Source: Caldisericum exile_A (GTDB taxonomy: Bacteria > Caldisericota > Caldisericia > Caldisericales > Caldisericaceae). From it: 64,000 nt of DNA. Both the position numbers and the translations under genes were made by a program. The DNA lies in assembly GCF_047785965.1 (NCBI RefSeq), contig NZ_JBLOBF010000002.1, forward strand, positions 1 through 64,000. Reading direction: 5' to 3'. The notes beneath the pieces were generated by a model. The model had not been told where the DNA came from. It made no database searches and worked only from the letters and a program-made list of their open reading frames with translations. This document shows positions 7,936 through 15,710 of the stretch, one piece after another; positions within the stretch are counted from its first letter, which is position 1, and each line of letters begins with the position of its first letter.

Positions 7936-8697
7936 TCAAATTATACTACAAATTTTACAATTTGGATCTCTTTCTAAACTAATTATCGAAAATTCATTAG
8001 TTAAACCATCAAATATTAGAAGCTTATTTTTAAGTAAGGAACCGATGCCTAAAGTATATTTTAAAAACTCATTTGCCACAATTGTTCCTGTTACTCCAAC
8101 TGTAGTTCCAATAATACCTTGATTCCTATTTTCTTCGGTTAATTTAAAAAGAATTTGTTTTTCTCTTTCTGGAAAGATACAGTTTAAACAAGCTGTCTCA
8201 TGTGGTATTACAACCATTACTTGACCAACGAAACGCCCAACAGCCCCAATAAATAAAGGCCTATTTAAATGAACTGCCACTCTATTTATTAAATACCTTG
8301 TTTCATAATTATCAGTTGCATCTATTATAGCTGTGAATTTTCTTAAAATTATTCTCGCAGTCTCTTCCTCTGTAAGCCAAGTGTTGTAAGCTTCCACTGC
8401 AATATTAGGATTTAATTTCTCTATTTTTTCTTTTGCAACTAGTACTTTCGCTTTCCCTATATCGTGAATATTATAAAGAATTTGCCTATTTAGATTTCCA
8501 ACGGAAACTACATCACCATCTACAATACCAATTCTACCAACACCTGCAGATGCAAGATAAAGAAGAATAGGACTTCCTAAGCCGCCAGCTCCGATAACTA
8601 AAACGTTTGAATTCTTTAATTTTATTTGACCTTCTATTCCTATTTTATCAATACGTATTTGTCTATCATATCTTTCTAATTCATCTTTTGATAACAT
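7936..8697 (-). CDS. moeB: ThiF/MoeB-family adenylyltransferase (E1-like)
   Basis: 253 residues. The Rossmann nucleotide-binding motif VIGAGGLGSPILLYLASAG is near residue 34, the adenylation Arg/Lys region is NRQILY and KVLVAKEKI, and structural zinc Cys pairs are CLNC and CKIC. The family adenylates the C-terminal Gly-Gly of MoaD/ThiS-type sulfur carriers. Its partner MoaD-like gene lies two genes upstream with only a 57-residue YHS gene between, with no gaps. It could serve molybdopterin/tungstopterin, thiamine or another thiolation pathway; no other moa or thi gene is in the window. Confidence 0.9.
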   Translation of the reverse strand: MLSKDELERYDRQIRIDKIGIEGQIKLKNSNVLVIGAGGLGSPILLYLASAGVGRIGIVDGDVVSVGNLNRQILYNIHDIGKAKVLVAKEKIEKLNPNIAVEAYNTWLTEEETARIILRKFTAIIDATDNYETRYLINRVAVHLNRPLFIGAVGRFVGQVMVVIPHETACLNCIFPEREKQILFKLTEENRNQGIIGTTVGVTGTIVANEFLKYTLGIGSLLKNKLLIFDGLTNEFSIISLERDPNCKICSII

Positions 8698-8871
8698 CTA
8701 ACACCCCGAATTTTCAGGTTTTTTGGGTTTAATAAGATACTTCTCTGGATTCTTCAGAAACTGCTCTTTGCAATCTTCTGAACAGAAATAATAAATCTCA
8801 CCATTATATTCAACTCTTGTAAGTGCTTCGATTTTCTCCATAATCATTTTACAAACTGGGTCTTGAACCAT
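8698..8871 (-). CDS. Small YHS-domain metal-binding protein
   Basis: 57 residues starting ATG at 8871, directly after the MoaD-like stop, and ending TAG one base before the ThiF gene. It carries the YHS pattern: DPVCKM at the N-terminus and YYFCSEDCKEQFLKNPEKYL, with cysteines at 7, 30 and 34 and a terminal Cys57. The family binds metal ions through these cysteines. GGAGGTGG, which encodes the Gly tail of the MoaD-like protein, doubles as its ribosome site. Its place between a sulfur carrier and its E1 suggests a role in that pathway, but this is inference. Confidence 0.8.
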   Translation of the reverse strand: MVQDPVCKMIMEKIEALTRVEYNGEIYYFCSEDCKEQFLKNPEKYLIKPKKPENSGC

Positions 8872-9096
8872 TTAGCCACCTCCAACAGGTGAGAACACGC
8901 TTACCACATCTCCATCGTTTAACTTGTCCTCAAACCATGCTCTTTTAAGATTAACAAGGACTATAATATATTTTCTTTCCTTTATGCCAAATCTATTCAA
9001 AACATCTTCCACTGTTGAGTCTTCTTCAATATCAATGTATGTTTCTTCTGGACCATATTTTAAATAATCTCCGTAGAGTTTGACTTTTACATTCAT
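8872..9096 (-). CDS. MoaD/ThiS-like sulfur carrier protein
   Basis: 74 residues of beta-grasp ubiquitin-like fold ending in VGGG, one glycine more than the usual Gly-Gly tail. The C-terminal glycine is adenylated and then thiocarboxylated in this family. The matching E1 (MoeB/ThiF) is two genes downstream and the cysteine desulfurase NifS, a likely sulfur source, is two genes upstream. It starts 4 bp after the IscU-like gene. The neighbouring-window AOR (48.7 kb) needs a pterin cofactor, making MoaD plausible, but a carrier for another thio-product cannot be excluded. Confidence 0.85.
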   Translation of the reverse strand: MNVKVKLYGDYLKYGPEETYIDIEEDSTVEDVLNRFGIKERKYIIVLVNLKRAWFEDKLNDGDVVSVFSPVGGG

Positions 9097-9100
9097 ACTT

Positions 9101-9736
9101 TTACTCCTTAAACAATATTTTAACCTCTTTTACATCCCAAAGATACTGAAGTCTTTCTAATATTTCTTCTTTTATATTTTCTCCAAATTGAAAAGTTTCA
9201 GGAATGTTAAGAACGATTTCAACTACGTGAGAATTTACGACAACAGATTTTACAATCTTTGATTTAACAATATCAATACCTGTTTCAGGATTCATAACAT
9301 GAGACAAACGCTCATACACTTTATCAACAGTAGTAGGTTCATGTTCTTTAGTTAAACCGTTTTTCTCAAGGTAGAGTTCAACAGCAGAATGCAATGCATC
9401 TGCCGCAAGAACAGAACAGTGAACCTTAACAGGAGGAAGACCACCCAAAGCCTCCGCAGCATCTTTCCATGTAATATTTTTTGCCTCCTCAACAGTCTTT
9501 CCTTTAACCAAATCTGTAATAATTGAAGCAGTTGCAATGTTTGAAGCACATCCGTATGACTTAAACTTTACATCAACAATTTTGCGTGTTTTTGGATCGA
9601 TCTTAAGATAGAGAGTTATCATATCACCACAGGCCGGGCTTCCCTCAGTTACTTTCACATCAGCATCTTGTATTTCACCAACGTTATGTGGATTTTTAAA
9701 ATGTTCTATAACCAACTTAGTATATGGAATTGGCAT
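9101..9736 (-). CDS. IscU/NifU-type Fe-S scaffold fused to a MIP18-like domain
   Basis: 211 residues from the ATG at 9736 (AGGAGG 8 nt upstream; the in-frame GTG at 9745 falls in that site). Residues about 1-125 form an IscU scaffold with the three cluster cysteines in SPACGDM, YGCASN and VHCSVLA. Residues about 135-211 (MNPETGIDIVKSKIVKSVVV onward) resemble the MIP18/DUF59 alpha-beta domain seen in the SufT-like gene upstream, but lack its usual cysteine. It begins 1 bp after the NifS stop. It assembles [2Fe-2S] or [4Fe-4S] clusters on sulfur from NifS. Confidence 0.9.
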   Translation of the reverse strand: MPIPYTKLVIEHFKNPHNVGEIQDADVKVTEGSPACGDMITLYLKIDPKTRKIVDVKFKSYGCASNIATASIITDLVKGKTVEEAKNITWKDAAEALGGLPPVKVHCSVLAADALHSAVELYLEKNGLTKEHEPTTVDKVYERLSHVMNPETGIDIVKSKIVKSVVVNSHVVEIVLNIPETFQFGENIKEEILERLQYLWDVKEVKILFKE

Positions 9737-9737
9737 A

Positions 9738-10886
9738 TTACTCACCTCCTAAAAGTGGACTTATTCTTCTCAAATCTTCTACAATTTCTTTAAGTTTTGA
9801 AACTGTATAATCAATTTCTTCTTTAGAATTATACTTGGACAATGAGAATCGTATTGAACCATGAGAATCTTCGTGTGATTTTCCCATCGCAAGGAGAACA
9901 TGACTTGCCTGTAAGTTTCTGCTATAACAGGCAGATCCTGTCGTTACTGAAATACCTTCAAAATCAAGCCTTAAAGCAATTGATTCACCTTCAATATATT
10001 TGAAGGTAACATTAAGTATGTGCGGCAAAGATTTATTAAGACTTCCATTAAGCATAACATCAGGTATTTCACTTAATAATTTATCATATAGATACATTTT
10101 CAAGTTCCTTAAATACTCCGATATACTGCTATCCCAAATTTCAAACGCTTTTTTTGCGCCAACAATCGCAGGAGTATTTTCATGACCAGCCCTTAAATTA
10201 AATTCGTTATATCCACCGTCTAATATTTTTTCAAGCTTCAAACCTTCTTTAACATATAATATTCCAACACCTTTTGGACCATAAAACTTATGAGGAGAAA
10301 TAGTGAGCATATCAATATTATCCAATTTCAAATTTATATACGGAATAGCAATAGCACCATCAACATGTACAGTAATTCCTTTTTCTTTAGAGATCTTGGC
10401 GATTTCTTCGATATTTTGAACTGTACCAACCTCGTGATTTGCAAGCTGTATAGTAACCAGAATAGTATCATCCCTTATGGATTTTTTTAATTCATCTATA
10501 TCTATGAAACCGTCCTTATCGACTCCTATATAAGAAATCTCATAACCATCTCTCAAAAGCTTTTTTACAGTTTCTAAAACAGAGATATGCTCAATTTTTG
10601 AGGTTATTATGTGCTTTCCTTTATTCCTGTTCGCAAAAACATAGCCTTTAATTGCTAAATTGTTTGCTTCAGTTCCGGAGGAAGTAAAGATAATTTCACT
10701 TCCCTTAACACCTAATTTGTTTCCTATAAAATCTCTTGCCTCTTGAATTTTGTCAGCGACTTGTAATCCTAATGTATGAGAAAAAATAGAAGAAGGTATT
10801 GCATAATAATCACTCGCAAACTCGCACATTTCATGCAATACTTCTGGATCGGGTTTTGTAGAACTTGCACTATCAAAATAAATCAT
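9738..10886 (-). CDS. nifS: Cysteine desulfurase (NifS/IscS family)
   Basis: 382 residues of PLP-dependent class V aminotransferase fold. The PLP lysine lies in SPHKFYGPKG, the DGA motif in VHVDGAIAI, and the sulfur-accepting cysteine in GSACYSRNLQAS. The usual RAGTEN is RAGHEN here. It releases sulfur from cysteine to the Fe-S scaffold encoded next. It overlaps the MIP18-type gene by ATGA, so translation is coupled. It probably also feeds the MoaD-like carrier in the same operon. Confidence 0.95.
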   Translation of the reverse strand: MIYFDSASSTKPDPEVLHEMCEFASDYYAIPSSIFSHTLGLQVADKIQEARDFIGNKLGVKGSEIIFTSSGTEANNLAIKGYVFANRNKGKHIITSKIEHISVLETVKKLLRDGYEISYIGVDKDGFIDIDELKKSIRDDTILVTIQLANHEVGTVQNIEEIAKISKEKGITVHVDGAIAIPYINLKLDNIDMLTISPHKFYGPKGVGILYVKEGLKLEKILDGGYNEFNLRAGHENTPAIVGAKKAFEIWDSSISEYLRNLKMYLYDKLLSEIPDVMLNGSLNKSLPHILNVTFKYIEGESIALRLDFEGISVTTGSACYSRNLQASHVLLAMGKSHEDSHGSIRFSLSKYNSKEEIDYTVSKLKEIVEDLRRISPLLGGE

Positions 10887-11188
10887 AAATAGCCCAGCTC
10901 CTTCTTCGCCTCTTCACTCATCATATCGGGTGACCACGGCGGATCGTAGGTAAGCTCAATTTGAACATCTTTTACGCCATCAAGAGACCTTAAAACCATT
11001 TCAACGTCATTAACTATATAATTTCCCATGGGACACCCAGGTGCAGTTAAAGTCATTAAAATTTTCACAATCCCATTTTCTTCATCCACATCAAGTTTGT
11101 AGATAAGGCCAAGATCAACAATGTTAATCGGTATTTCTGGGTCATAAACATTTTTTAATGCATTAATAATTTCTTCTTCTGAAACCAT
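10883..11188 (-). CDS. MIP18 family (SufT-like) Fe-S assembly factor
   Basis: 101 residues with DPEIPINIVDLGLIY and TLTAPGCPM, the hallmark of DUF59/MIP18 proteins with the conserved cysteine. The family helps mature Fe-S proteins. GGGAGG precedes the ATG and the stop overlaps the NifS start by four bases. It is second in the cluster after the DUF438 sensor. Two further MIP18-like domains are in this window (the IscU C-terminus and 39517). Confidence 0.9.
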   Translation of the reverse strand: MVSEEEIINALKNVYDPEIPINIVDLGLIYKLDVDEENGIVKILMTLTAPGCPMGNYIVNDVEMVLRSLDGVKDVQIELTYDPPWSPDMMSEEAKKELGYL

Positions 11189-11199
11189 TTTTTTCCTCC

Positions 11200-12438
11200 C
11201 TACTCTTCTGAGTAAATTCTTTTTTCTCCTTCTAACTTTTTAATATCTGTAACATCTTGTGTTACTTCCAAAGTTCCAAGATAGTTTCCTAAAGAATCAC
11301 GAACTGCAAAGTACCTAATATATATTAATCTCCCTTGCATATTTATCCAAAACTCAGCAACATTTCTTTTGCCACTTTTAAAGTCTTCCAAAATTTTGTT
11401 TACTATGTGGACGCTCTTTGGCGGATGGCAATTTTGAACAGTGCGTCCTAAAACCGTCTTTGTTCTTACAAATACTCTTTTTTCACCCCTGTTAAAAAAT
11501 TGTACTATATCATCCTTATTTATGAATGTGATTTCAATAGGTAAAGTCTCAAAAAGAGCATTTAACTCATCAAGTGTAAATTTACCCGATTCAAGATATA
11601 TATATCTATCTTCTAAAATTTCTTTCTTTTTGTAAATTTTCCCTGTTTCCTTCACTAAACTTAAATCTGTATATTTTGCATATCCAATCTCGTTCATCCC
11701 CTCCCAAACCTTATCCCACTCCGCCTCCTCAAGTTTATCAAGTGCAGTTGGAAAAAGTATTTTGTTCTCTTTGTAAATGTGGGAAGTTTTAAGATCTACA
11801 ATATATTTGAGTAGATTTGGTAATTCATCGATTTCTTGATTATTAAGATTTGAAGCCTTATTTAGATATCCTCTCAAATCTTTAAGTCTTGCTCGTAGCG
11901 AATCATGTTCGTTCCATAAAATTTGAGGCGGCTGAACTACATCATGCTTCTCTAAAAAGGGAAATAAGGCATTTTCTTCCCTAACCATATGATTTTCAAT
12001 ATCAAATAAGCTATCAAAGACAGGTAAATTCTCTTCAAGAATTTTTGTAACCGCATCAACATTTTTGTTATTCTCAATGCTTGATGCAATTTTCATCACC
12101 ATTCCCAAAATTTCAGATATTTTTTTATGTTCATCATACAAAAGGTACAAGGGATGGCTTTTTTGAACATTAATTTCTTGACTTTCAAGTGATTCTCTAA
12201 AAATGTCGATATGCACGTCGCAAAGTCGATGAATTTTTTCTTGTGGAAAATGATCCTGAACTATAAGAATGTTTTCAATTATTGCAATTTCAGCCGGATG
12301 AACATTTTCCAAAATCTTCTTGAAACGCTCCTTCACTTCCGCAGGAGAAATTAGTCCTTTATCCATGTCGATAAGAAGCTTTCTCATTAAATTTAGTCTT
12401 TCAACTCTACTTAAATTGTTTTGTATAAATTCGCTCAT
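11200..12438 (-). CDS. DUF438 / hemerythrin-like / PAS domain protein
   Basis: About 412 residues. The N-terminal DUF438 region (about 10-80, VKERFKKILENVHPAEIAII) is followed by a hemerythrin-like HHE domain (about 95-250) with LYDEHKKI, ENHMVREENALFPFLEKH, WNEHD and SHIYKENKILFP, and a C-terminal PAS domain (about 285-405) with GRTVQNCHPPKSVH. Such proteins bind a diiron centre and are thought to sense oxygen or redox state. As first gene of the Fe-S/rubrerythrin cluster it is a natural sensor. The ATG at 12438 has GGGGTG 6 nt upstream and is preferred over a GTG at 12447. Confidence 0.88.
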   Translation of the reverse strand: MSEFIQNNLSRVERLNLMRKLLIDMDKGLISPAEVKERFKKILENVHPAEIAIIENILIVQDHFPQEKIHRLCDVHIDIFRESLESQEINVQKSHPLYLLYDEHKKISEILGMVMKIASSIENNKNVDAVTKILEENLPVFDSLFDIENHMVREENALFPFLEKHDVVQPPQILWNEHDSLRARLKDLRGYLNKASNLNNQEIDELPNLLKYIVDLKTSHIYKENKILFPTALDKLEEAEWDKVWEGMNEIGYAKYTDLSLVKETGKIYKKKEILEDRYIYLESGKFTLDELNALFETLPIEITFINKDDIVQFFNRGEKRVFVRTKTVLGRTVQNCHPPKSVHIVNKILEDFKSGKRNVAEFWINMQGRLIYIRYFAVRDSLGNYLGTLEVTQDVTDIKKLEGEKRIYSEE

Positions 12439-12526
12439 TTTTATCACCCCGCATTAATTATAACTATAAAAGTAATATTTAGCAAGATAAAATTAAAAGA
12501 ATTTTTATAAATTTTAGTAAAAATTC

Positions 12527-12554
12527 TTGACAATAATTGAAAATTCTGTAAACT
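12527..12554 (+). promoter_or_regulatory. Promoter of rpsU
   Basis: A perfect TTGACA (12527-12532), a 16-nt spacer and TAAACT (12549-12554) match the spacing of the tRNA promoters. The implied transcript starts near 12562 and includes the hairpin before rpsU. Confidence 0.55.
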
Positions 12555-12587
12555 TGTATTGAGAAAATTGTGAAAGGAGGCGATTAT

Positions 12588-12604
12588 CCTAACTAAAAGT
12601 TAGG
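12588..12604 (+). promoter_or_regulatory. Hairpin overlapping the rpsU ribosome site
   Basis: CCTAACT (12588-12594), a 3-nt AAA loop and AGTTAGG (12598-12604) form a perfect 7-bp stem. Its 3' arm contains the TAGGAG Shine-Dalgarno of rpsU, while another AAAGGAGG lies just 5' of the stem at 12573-12580. This could gate translation of S21 (inference). Confidence 0.5.
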
Positions 12605-12613
12605 AGAAAACCA

Positions 12614-12775
12614 GTGGCAGAAGTACACAGAAGACAAAATGAGTCCTTAGAGGACATGCTTAAGAGATTTAGAAGAGAATGCGCAAAAGATGGGATTTAT
12701 GCAGAAATTAAAAAAAGACGTTACTATGTCCCACCAAGTGTAAGAAAAAAACAAAAAGAAGCAAAGAAAAAGTAA
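12614..12775 (+). CDS. rpsU: 30S ribosomal protein S21
   Basis: 53 residues from a GTG start, rich in Arg and Lys, with the S21 core ESLEDMLKRFRRECAKDG and the Tyr-Tyr-Val-Pro-Pro segment. S21 sits in the small subunit near the mRNA exit and helps recognise Shine-Dalgarno sequences. It has its own promoter and is followed by a strong intrinsic terminator. A hairpin covers its ribosome site. Confidence 0.93.
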   Translation: MAEVHRRQNESLEDMLKRFRRECAKDGIYAEIKKRRYYVPPSVRKKQKEAKKK

Positions 12776-12777
12776 AA

Positions 12778-12814
12778 ATTAAAGGCAGGTTTTTTCCCTG
12801 CCTTTAATTTTTTT
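12778..12814 (+). terminator. Intrinsic terminator after rpsU
   Basis: ATTAAAGGCAGG pairs with CCTGCCTTTAAT around a T-rich loop and is followed by seven T residues (12808-12814). The ribosome site of the next gene starts in the very next base, so partial read-through may serve that gene. Confidence 0.9.
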
Positions 12815-12824
12815 GGAGGTATAA

Positions 12825-13079
12825 ATGGCAATAAATCCAAACACTAAAAAAACAGAAGTTACAATATTAACAGAAGCATTTGTAATAAAAGGTTTCGTTT
12901 ATGTTCCAGCGAATATGCGATTTTCAGATGCGTTAAATAAGTTTTTAAAGGACACACAGTTCTTACCCGTAGTAGATGCAGAAATACGTTCAATTAATTC
13001 TAAAGAAGTCATTGAAAAAAGAGACTTTATTCTTATAAAAAAGGAAATGATAGTTGTGATTTCACCAGTATCAGAATAA
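12825..13079 (+). CDS. Small conserved protein (DUF6812-like)
   Basis: 84 residues with a perfect GGAGG 5 nt before the ATG. The pattern of a short all-beta protein (FVIKGFVYVPANMRFSDALN, then FLPVVDAEI and FILIKKEMIVVISP) resembles DUF6812 proteins; function is unknown. No own promoter is seen: it directly follows the rpsU terminator. It ends exactly where thrC, on the other strand, ends, so the two genes abut tail to tail with no terminator between. Confidence 0.7.
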   Translation: MAINPNTKKTEVTILTEAFVIKGFVYVPANMRFSDALNKFLKDTQFLPVVDAEIRSINSKEVIEKRDFILIKKEMIVVISPVSE

Positions 13080-14318
13080 TTATTTTGTCTCTTTTAATTT
13101 ATTTTTAACATCCTCAATAGTAGGATCTACATAAATAGGTTCCTTTACAGCTCTCATAGCACTATCAACATCTTTTAAGCCGTTCCCAGTTATAATCACA
13201 ACTACTTTATCATCTTTTCTAATAGAACCGCTATTAAGCGCCTTCAAATAACCTGCAAATGAAGTTGATCCAGCAGGTTCAGCAAAGATACCACTTTTAG
13301 ATCCAAGATATTTTATTGCATTTAGAATTTCTAAATCACTGACTTTTATTCCAAAACCTCCGCTCTCTTTAATATACTTAACTGCCATAATTCCAGATCT
13401 TGGGATTCCAACTGAAATACTATCAGCTATTGTATTAGGTATGACTGGTCTAATTATTCCATCCCCATTAACGGCATCAACAACGGGAGAGCAACCTTCT
13501 GCCTGGACTGCAATAAGTTTTGGCATTCTATCTATAAAGCCGAGATTTAATAAATCAAAAAACCCTTTATAAACTCCTGAAATAATATTGCCATCTCCAA
13601 CTGAAACGAAAATATAGTCGGGAACATCAAAGTTCAATTGTTCTGCAATTTCAAGTGCTACAGTCTTCTTTCCTTCAACAGTATATGGGTTAAAACCTGT
13701 ATTTCTATTATACCATCCAAATTCCTTTGTCGCCCTTATTGAAAGATCAAATGCTTCATCGTAGGTCCCGTTTACAGCAAATACTGTTGCACCAAAAACT
13801 AAAAGCTGAGTAAGTTTTGCCTTTGGAGCATTTTTGGGGACAAAAATGTATGATTTTAAGCCGACTGAAGCAGTTGCACCAGCAAGAGATGAAGCAGCAT
13901 TTCCAGTTGAAGCACAAGTTATATCATTTAACCCAACTTCCTGAGCTTTAACAACAACTACAGCTGATGCCCTATCTTTTAAAGAGGCAGTTGGATTTCT
14001 TCCTTCATCTTTTATAAAAAGATTTCTCACACCTAAATCTTTTCTAATTATTGGCACATCATAAAGTGGAGTAAAGCCTACTTGAAGTGGTCCAATTTTT
14101 GAAGCATCGTTTATTGGAAGTAATGGCAAATATCTCCACATAGAATAATTTTTATTATTTTTTAGATATTCTTTAGTAAACTCTGTTTTGATTGTTCCAT
14201 AATCGTATTCAACTTCAAGCAAACCTTCGTTTCCGCACTTAGGACAAGTGTACTCTACTTCATCTTCTTGATATTCGGATCCACAAATCAAACACTTCAA
14301 GCTTTTAACATGTCCCAT
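13080..14318 (-). CDS. thrC: Threonine synthase
   Basis: 412 residues, a fold-type II PLP enzyme converting O-phosphohomoserine to threonine. An N-terminal zinc-ribbon (Cys 9, 12, 25, 28) is typical of the archaeal-type class. The PLP lysine is K114 in NPTASLKDRAS and the phosphate-binding glycine loop is STGNAASS. AAAGGAG precedes the ATG. It stands alone, without hom or thrB nearby, and shares a short divergent promoter region with the BMP lipoprotein gene. Confidence 0.93.
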   Translation of the reverse strand: MGHVKSLKCLICGSEYQEDEVEYTCPKCGNEGLLEVEYDYGTIKTEFTKEYLKNNKNYSMWRYLPLLPINDASKIGPLQVGFTPLYDVPIIRKDLGVRNLFIKDEGRNPTASLKDRASAVVVVKAQEVGLNDITCASTGNAASSLAGATASVGLKSYIFVPKNAPKAKLTQLLVFGATVFAVNGTYDEAFDLSIRATKEFGWYNRNTGFNPYTVEGKKTVALEIAEQLNFDVPDYIFVSVGDGNIISGVYKGFFDLLNLGFIDRMPKLIAVQAEGCSPVVDAVNGDGIIRPVIPNTIADSISVGIPRSGIMAVKYIKESGGFGIKVSDLEILNAIKYLGSKSGIFAEPAGSTSFAGYLKALNSGSIRKDDKVVVIITGNGLKDVDSAMRAVKEPIYVDPTIEDVKNKLKETK

Positions 14319-14353
14319 AGATTGTCTCCTTTCTTGTTTAAGATAGCTTTTAT

Positions 14354-14383
14354 ATTATAATATTTTTTAAGAAATATTCACAA
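14354..14383 (-). promoter_or_regulatory. Promoter of thrC
   Basis: On the minus strand TTGTGA (14383-14378) and a perfect TATAAT (14359-14354) are separated by 18 nt, about 36 nt upstream of the thrC ATG. Confidence 0.5.
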
Positions 14384-14388
14384 ACATA

Positions 14389-14417
14389 TTGCAAATTTTA
14401 AGTAAATTTAATAAAAT
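14389..14417 (+). promoter_or_regulatory. Promoter of the nucleoside transporter operon
   Basis: TTGCAA (14389-14394) and TAAAAT (14412-14417) are 17 nt apart on the plus strand. Transcription would start near 14424, leaving a leader of about 14 nt that just holds the AAAGGAGG ribosome site. Confidence 0.4.
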
Positions 14418-14437
14418 AACTTTAAAGGAGGTGAAGT

Positions 14438-15640
14438 ATGCTAAAAAATAAATTAAAAACATTATTAGTAGCATTAGTTCTATTAATGCTTGTATTTACT
14501 TCTGTCTCATGTTCGCCACAACAAACTTCCCAAACAACATCCCAACCACAAGCTCAAGAAAAAACTATTAAAGCAGGATTTATTTATGTAGGACCTACGG
14601 GTGATTATGGTTGGACTAATGCACATGATGTAGCAAGAAAGCAACTCGAACAAAAATTCCCATGGCTTAAAACAGTCTACATTGAATCAGTTCCAGAAAC
14701 TGATGCTGGTCGTTACATCGACAGGTTAGTTAACGAAGAAAAATGCAACATTGTATTCACAACAAGTTTCGGATTTATGGACGCAACAGCTGAAGCAGCA
14801 AAAAAGTATCCAAATGTTATTTTTGAACATTGCTCTGGCTACAAGAGGGATACCAATCTTGGCACTTATTTCTCTGAACTTTACCAAGCTTATTATCTTA
14901 CAGGTTTAATGGCTGGCGCTCTTACAAAAACTAATAAAATTGGATATGTTGCAGCTCATCCAATTCCCGAAGTTATAAGACACATTAACGCATTTGCAAT
15001 TGGTGTAAAAGAAGCCAATCCAAAGGCAAAAGTCTATGTAAGTTGGCTATTCACTTGGTATGACCCTGCAAAGGCAAAAGAAGCAGCAGAATCTCTGATA
15101 TCTAATGGAGTTGATGCCTTAGCGTTCACAGAAGATTCTACTGCTGTGATCGATGTTGGCGAAGAACATACAAAGAAAGGACAGCAGATCTATACATTTT
15201 CTCACTATAGCCCTATGTTACAATATGGACCCGATACAGTAGTTTCTGGGCAGCTTGCAGATTGGGAACCAATCTATGAAGACATTATAAGAAGAGTATA
15301 CACAAATACTTGGACTAACCAGGACTACTGGTGGCTTATGAAAGAAGGCGCTTGCAAACTTGGAGCAGACTTTAATACTCCAATTAATCCAAAGTTTGTT
15401 GATGCACTTAAAGCAAAATTTGTAAACGATCCAATCCTTGGAAAAATTAGCGTATACGATCTTGTTATGAAGAGAGAAGAACAAATGAGTGAACCAACAG
15501 TTCTCTTTGATCCGTTTACAGGTCCAATCTATGATCAAAAAGGAACATTGAGATTAAAACCAGGAGAAAGAGCCTCTCACGATTTATTGTGGAATATTAA
15601 TTGGTTTGTTGACAATGTAGTTGGAGAAATTCCAAAATAA
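14438..15640 (+). CDS. BMP-family substrate-binding lipoprotein
   Basis: 400 residues with a lipoprotein signal peptide (LVFTSVSC, acylated Cys25) and a polar Gln/Thr linker. The mature part is a BMP (Med/PnrA-type) periplasmic binding domain with AGFIYVGPTGDYGWT. The family captures nucleosides and related bases for ABC import. It is followed by a GC-rich hairpin, then the ATPase and two permeases. The facing minus-strand genes for adenine deaminase, SsnA and an allantoinase-like enzyme support a nucleobase substrate. Confidence 0.92.
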   Translation: MLKNKLKTLLVALVLLMLVFTSVSCSPQQTSQTTSQPQAQEKTIKAGFIYVGPTGDYGWTNAHDVARKQLEQKFPWLKTVYIESVPETDAGRYIDRLVNEEKCNIVFTTSFGFMDATAEAAKKYPNVIFEHCSGYKRDTNLGTYFSELYQAYYLTGLMAGALTKTNKIGYVAAHPIPEVIRHINAFAIGVKEANPKAKVYVSWLFTWYDPAKAKEAAESLISNGVDALAFTEDSTAVIDVGEEHTKKGQQIYTFSHYSPMLQYGPDTVVSGQLADWEPIYEDIIRRVYTNTWTNQDYWWLMKEGACKLGADFNTPINPKFVDALKAKFVNDPILGKISVYDLVMKREEQMSEPTVLFDPFTGPIYDQKGTLRLKPGERASHDLLWNINWFVDNVVGEIPK

Positions 15641-15665
15641 AAAAACAATTAAAGAAGTTAATTTA

Positions 15666-15683
15666 GGGGGGTTAAATCCCCCC
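15666..15683 (+). promoter_or_regulatory. Hairpin between binding-protein gene and ATPase gene
   Basis: Six G pair with six C around TTAAAT. It lacks a clean T tail, so it probably protects the binding-protein mRNA or partly terminates. A similar hairpin follows the peptide-binding protein gene at 43315. Confidence 0.6.
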
Positions 15684-15710
15684 TTCAATTAAATTAAGTG
15701 AGGTGAAACC

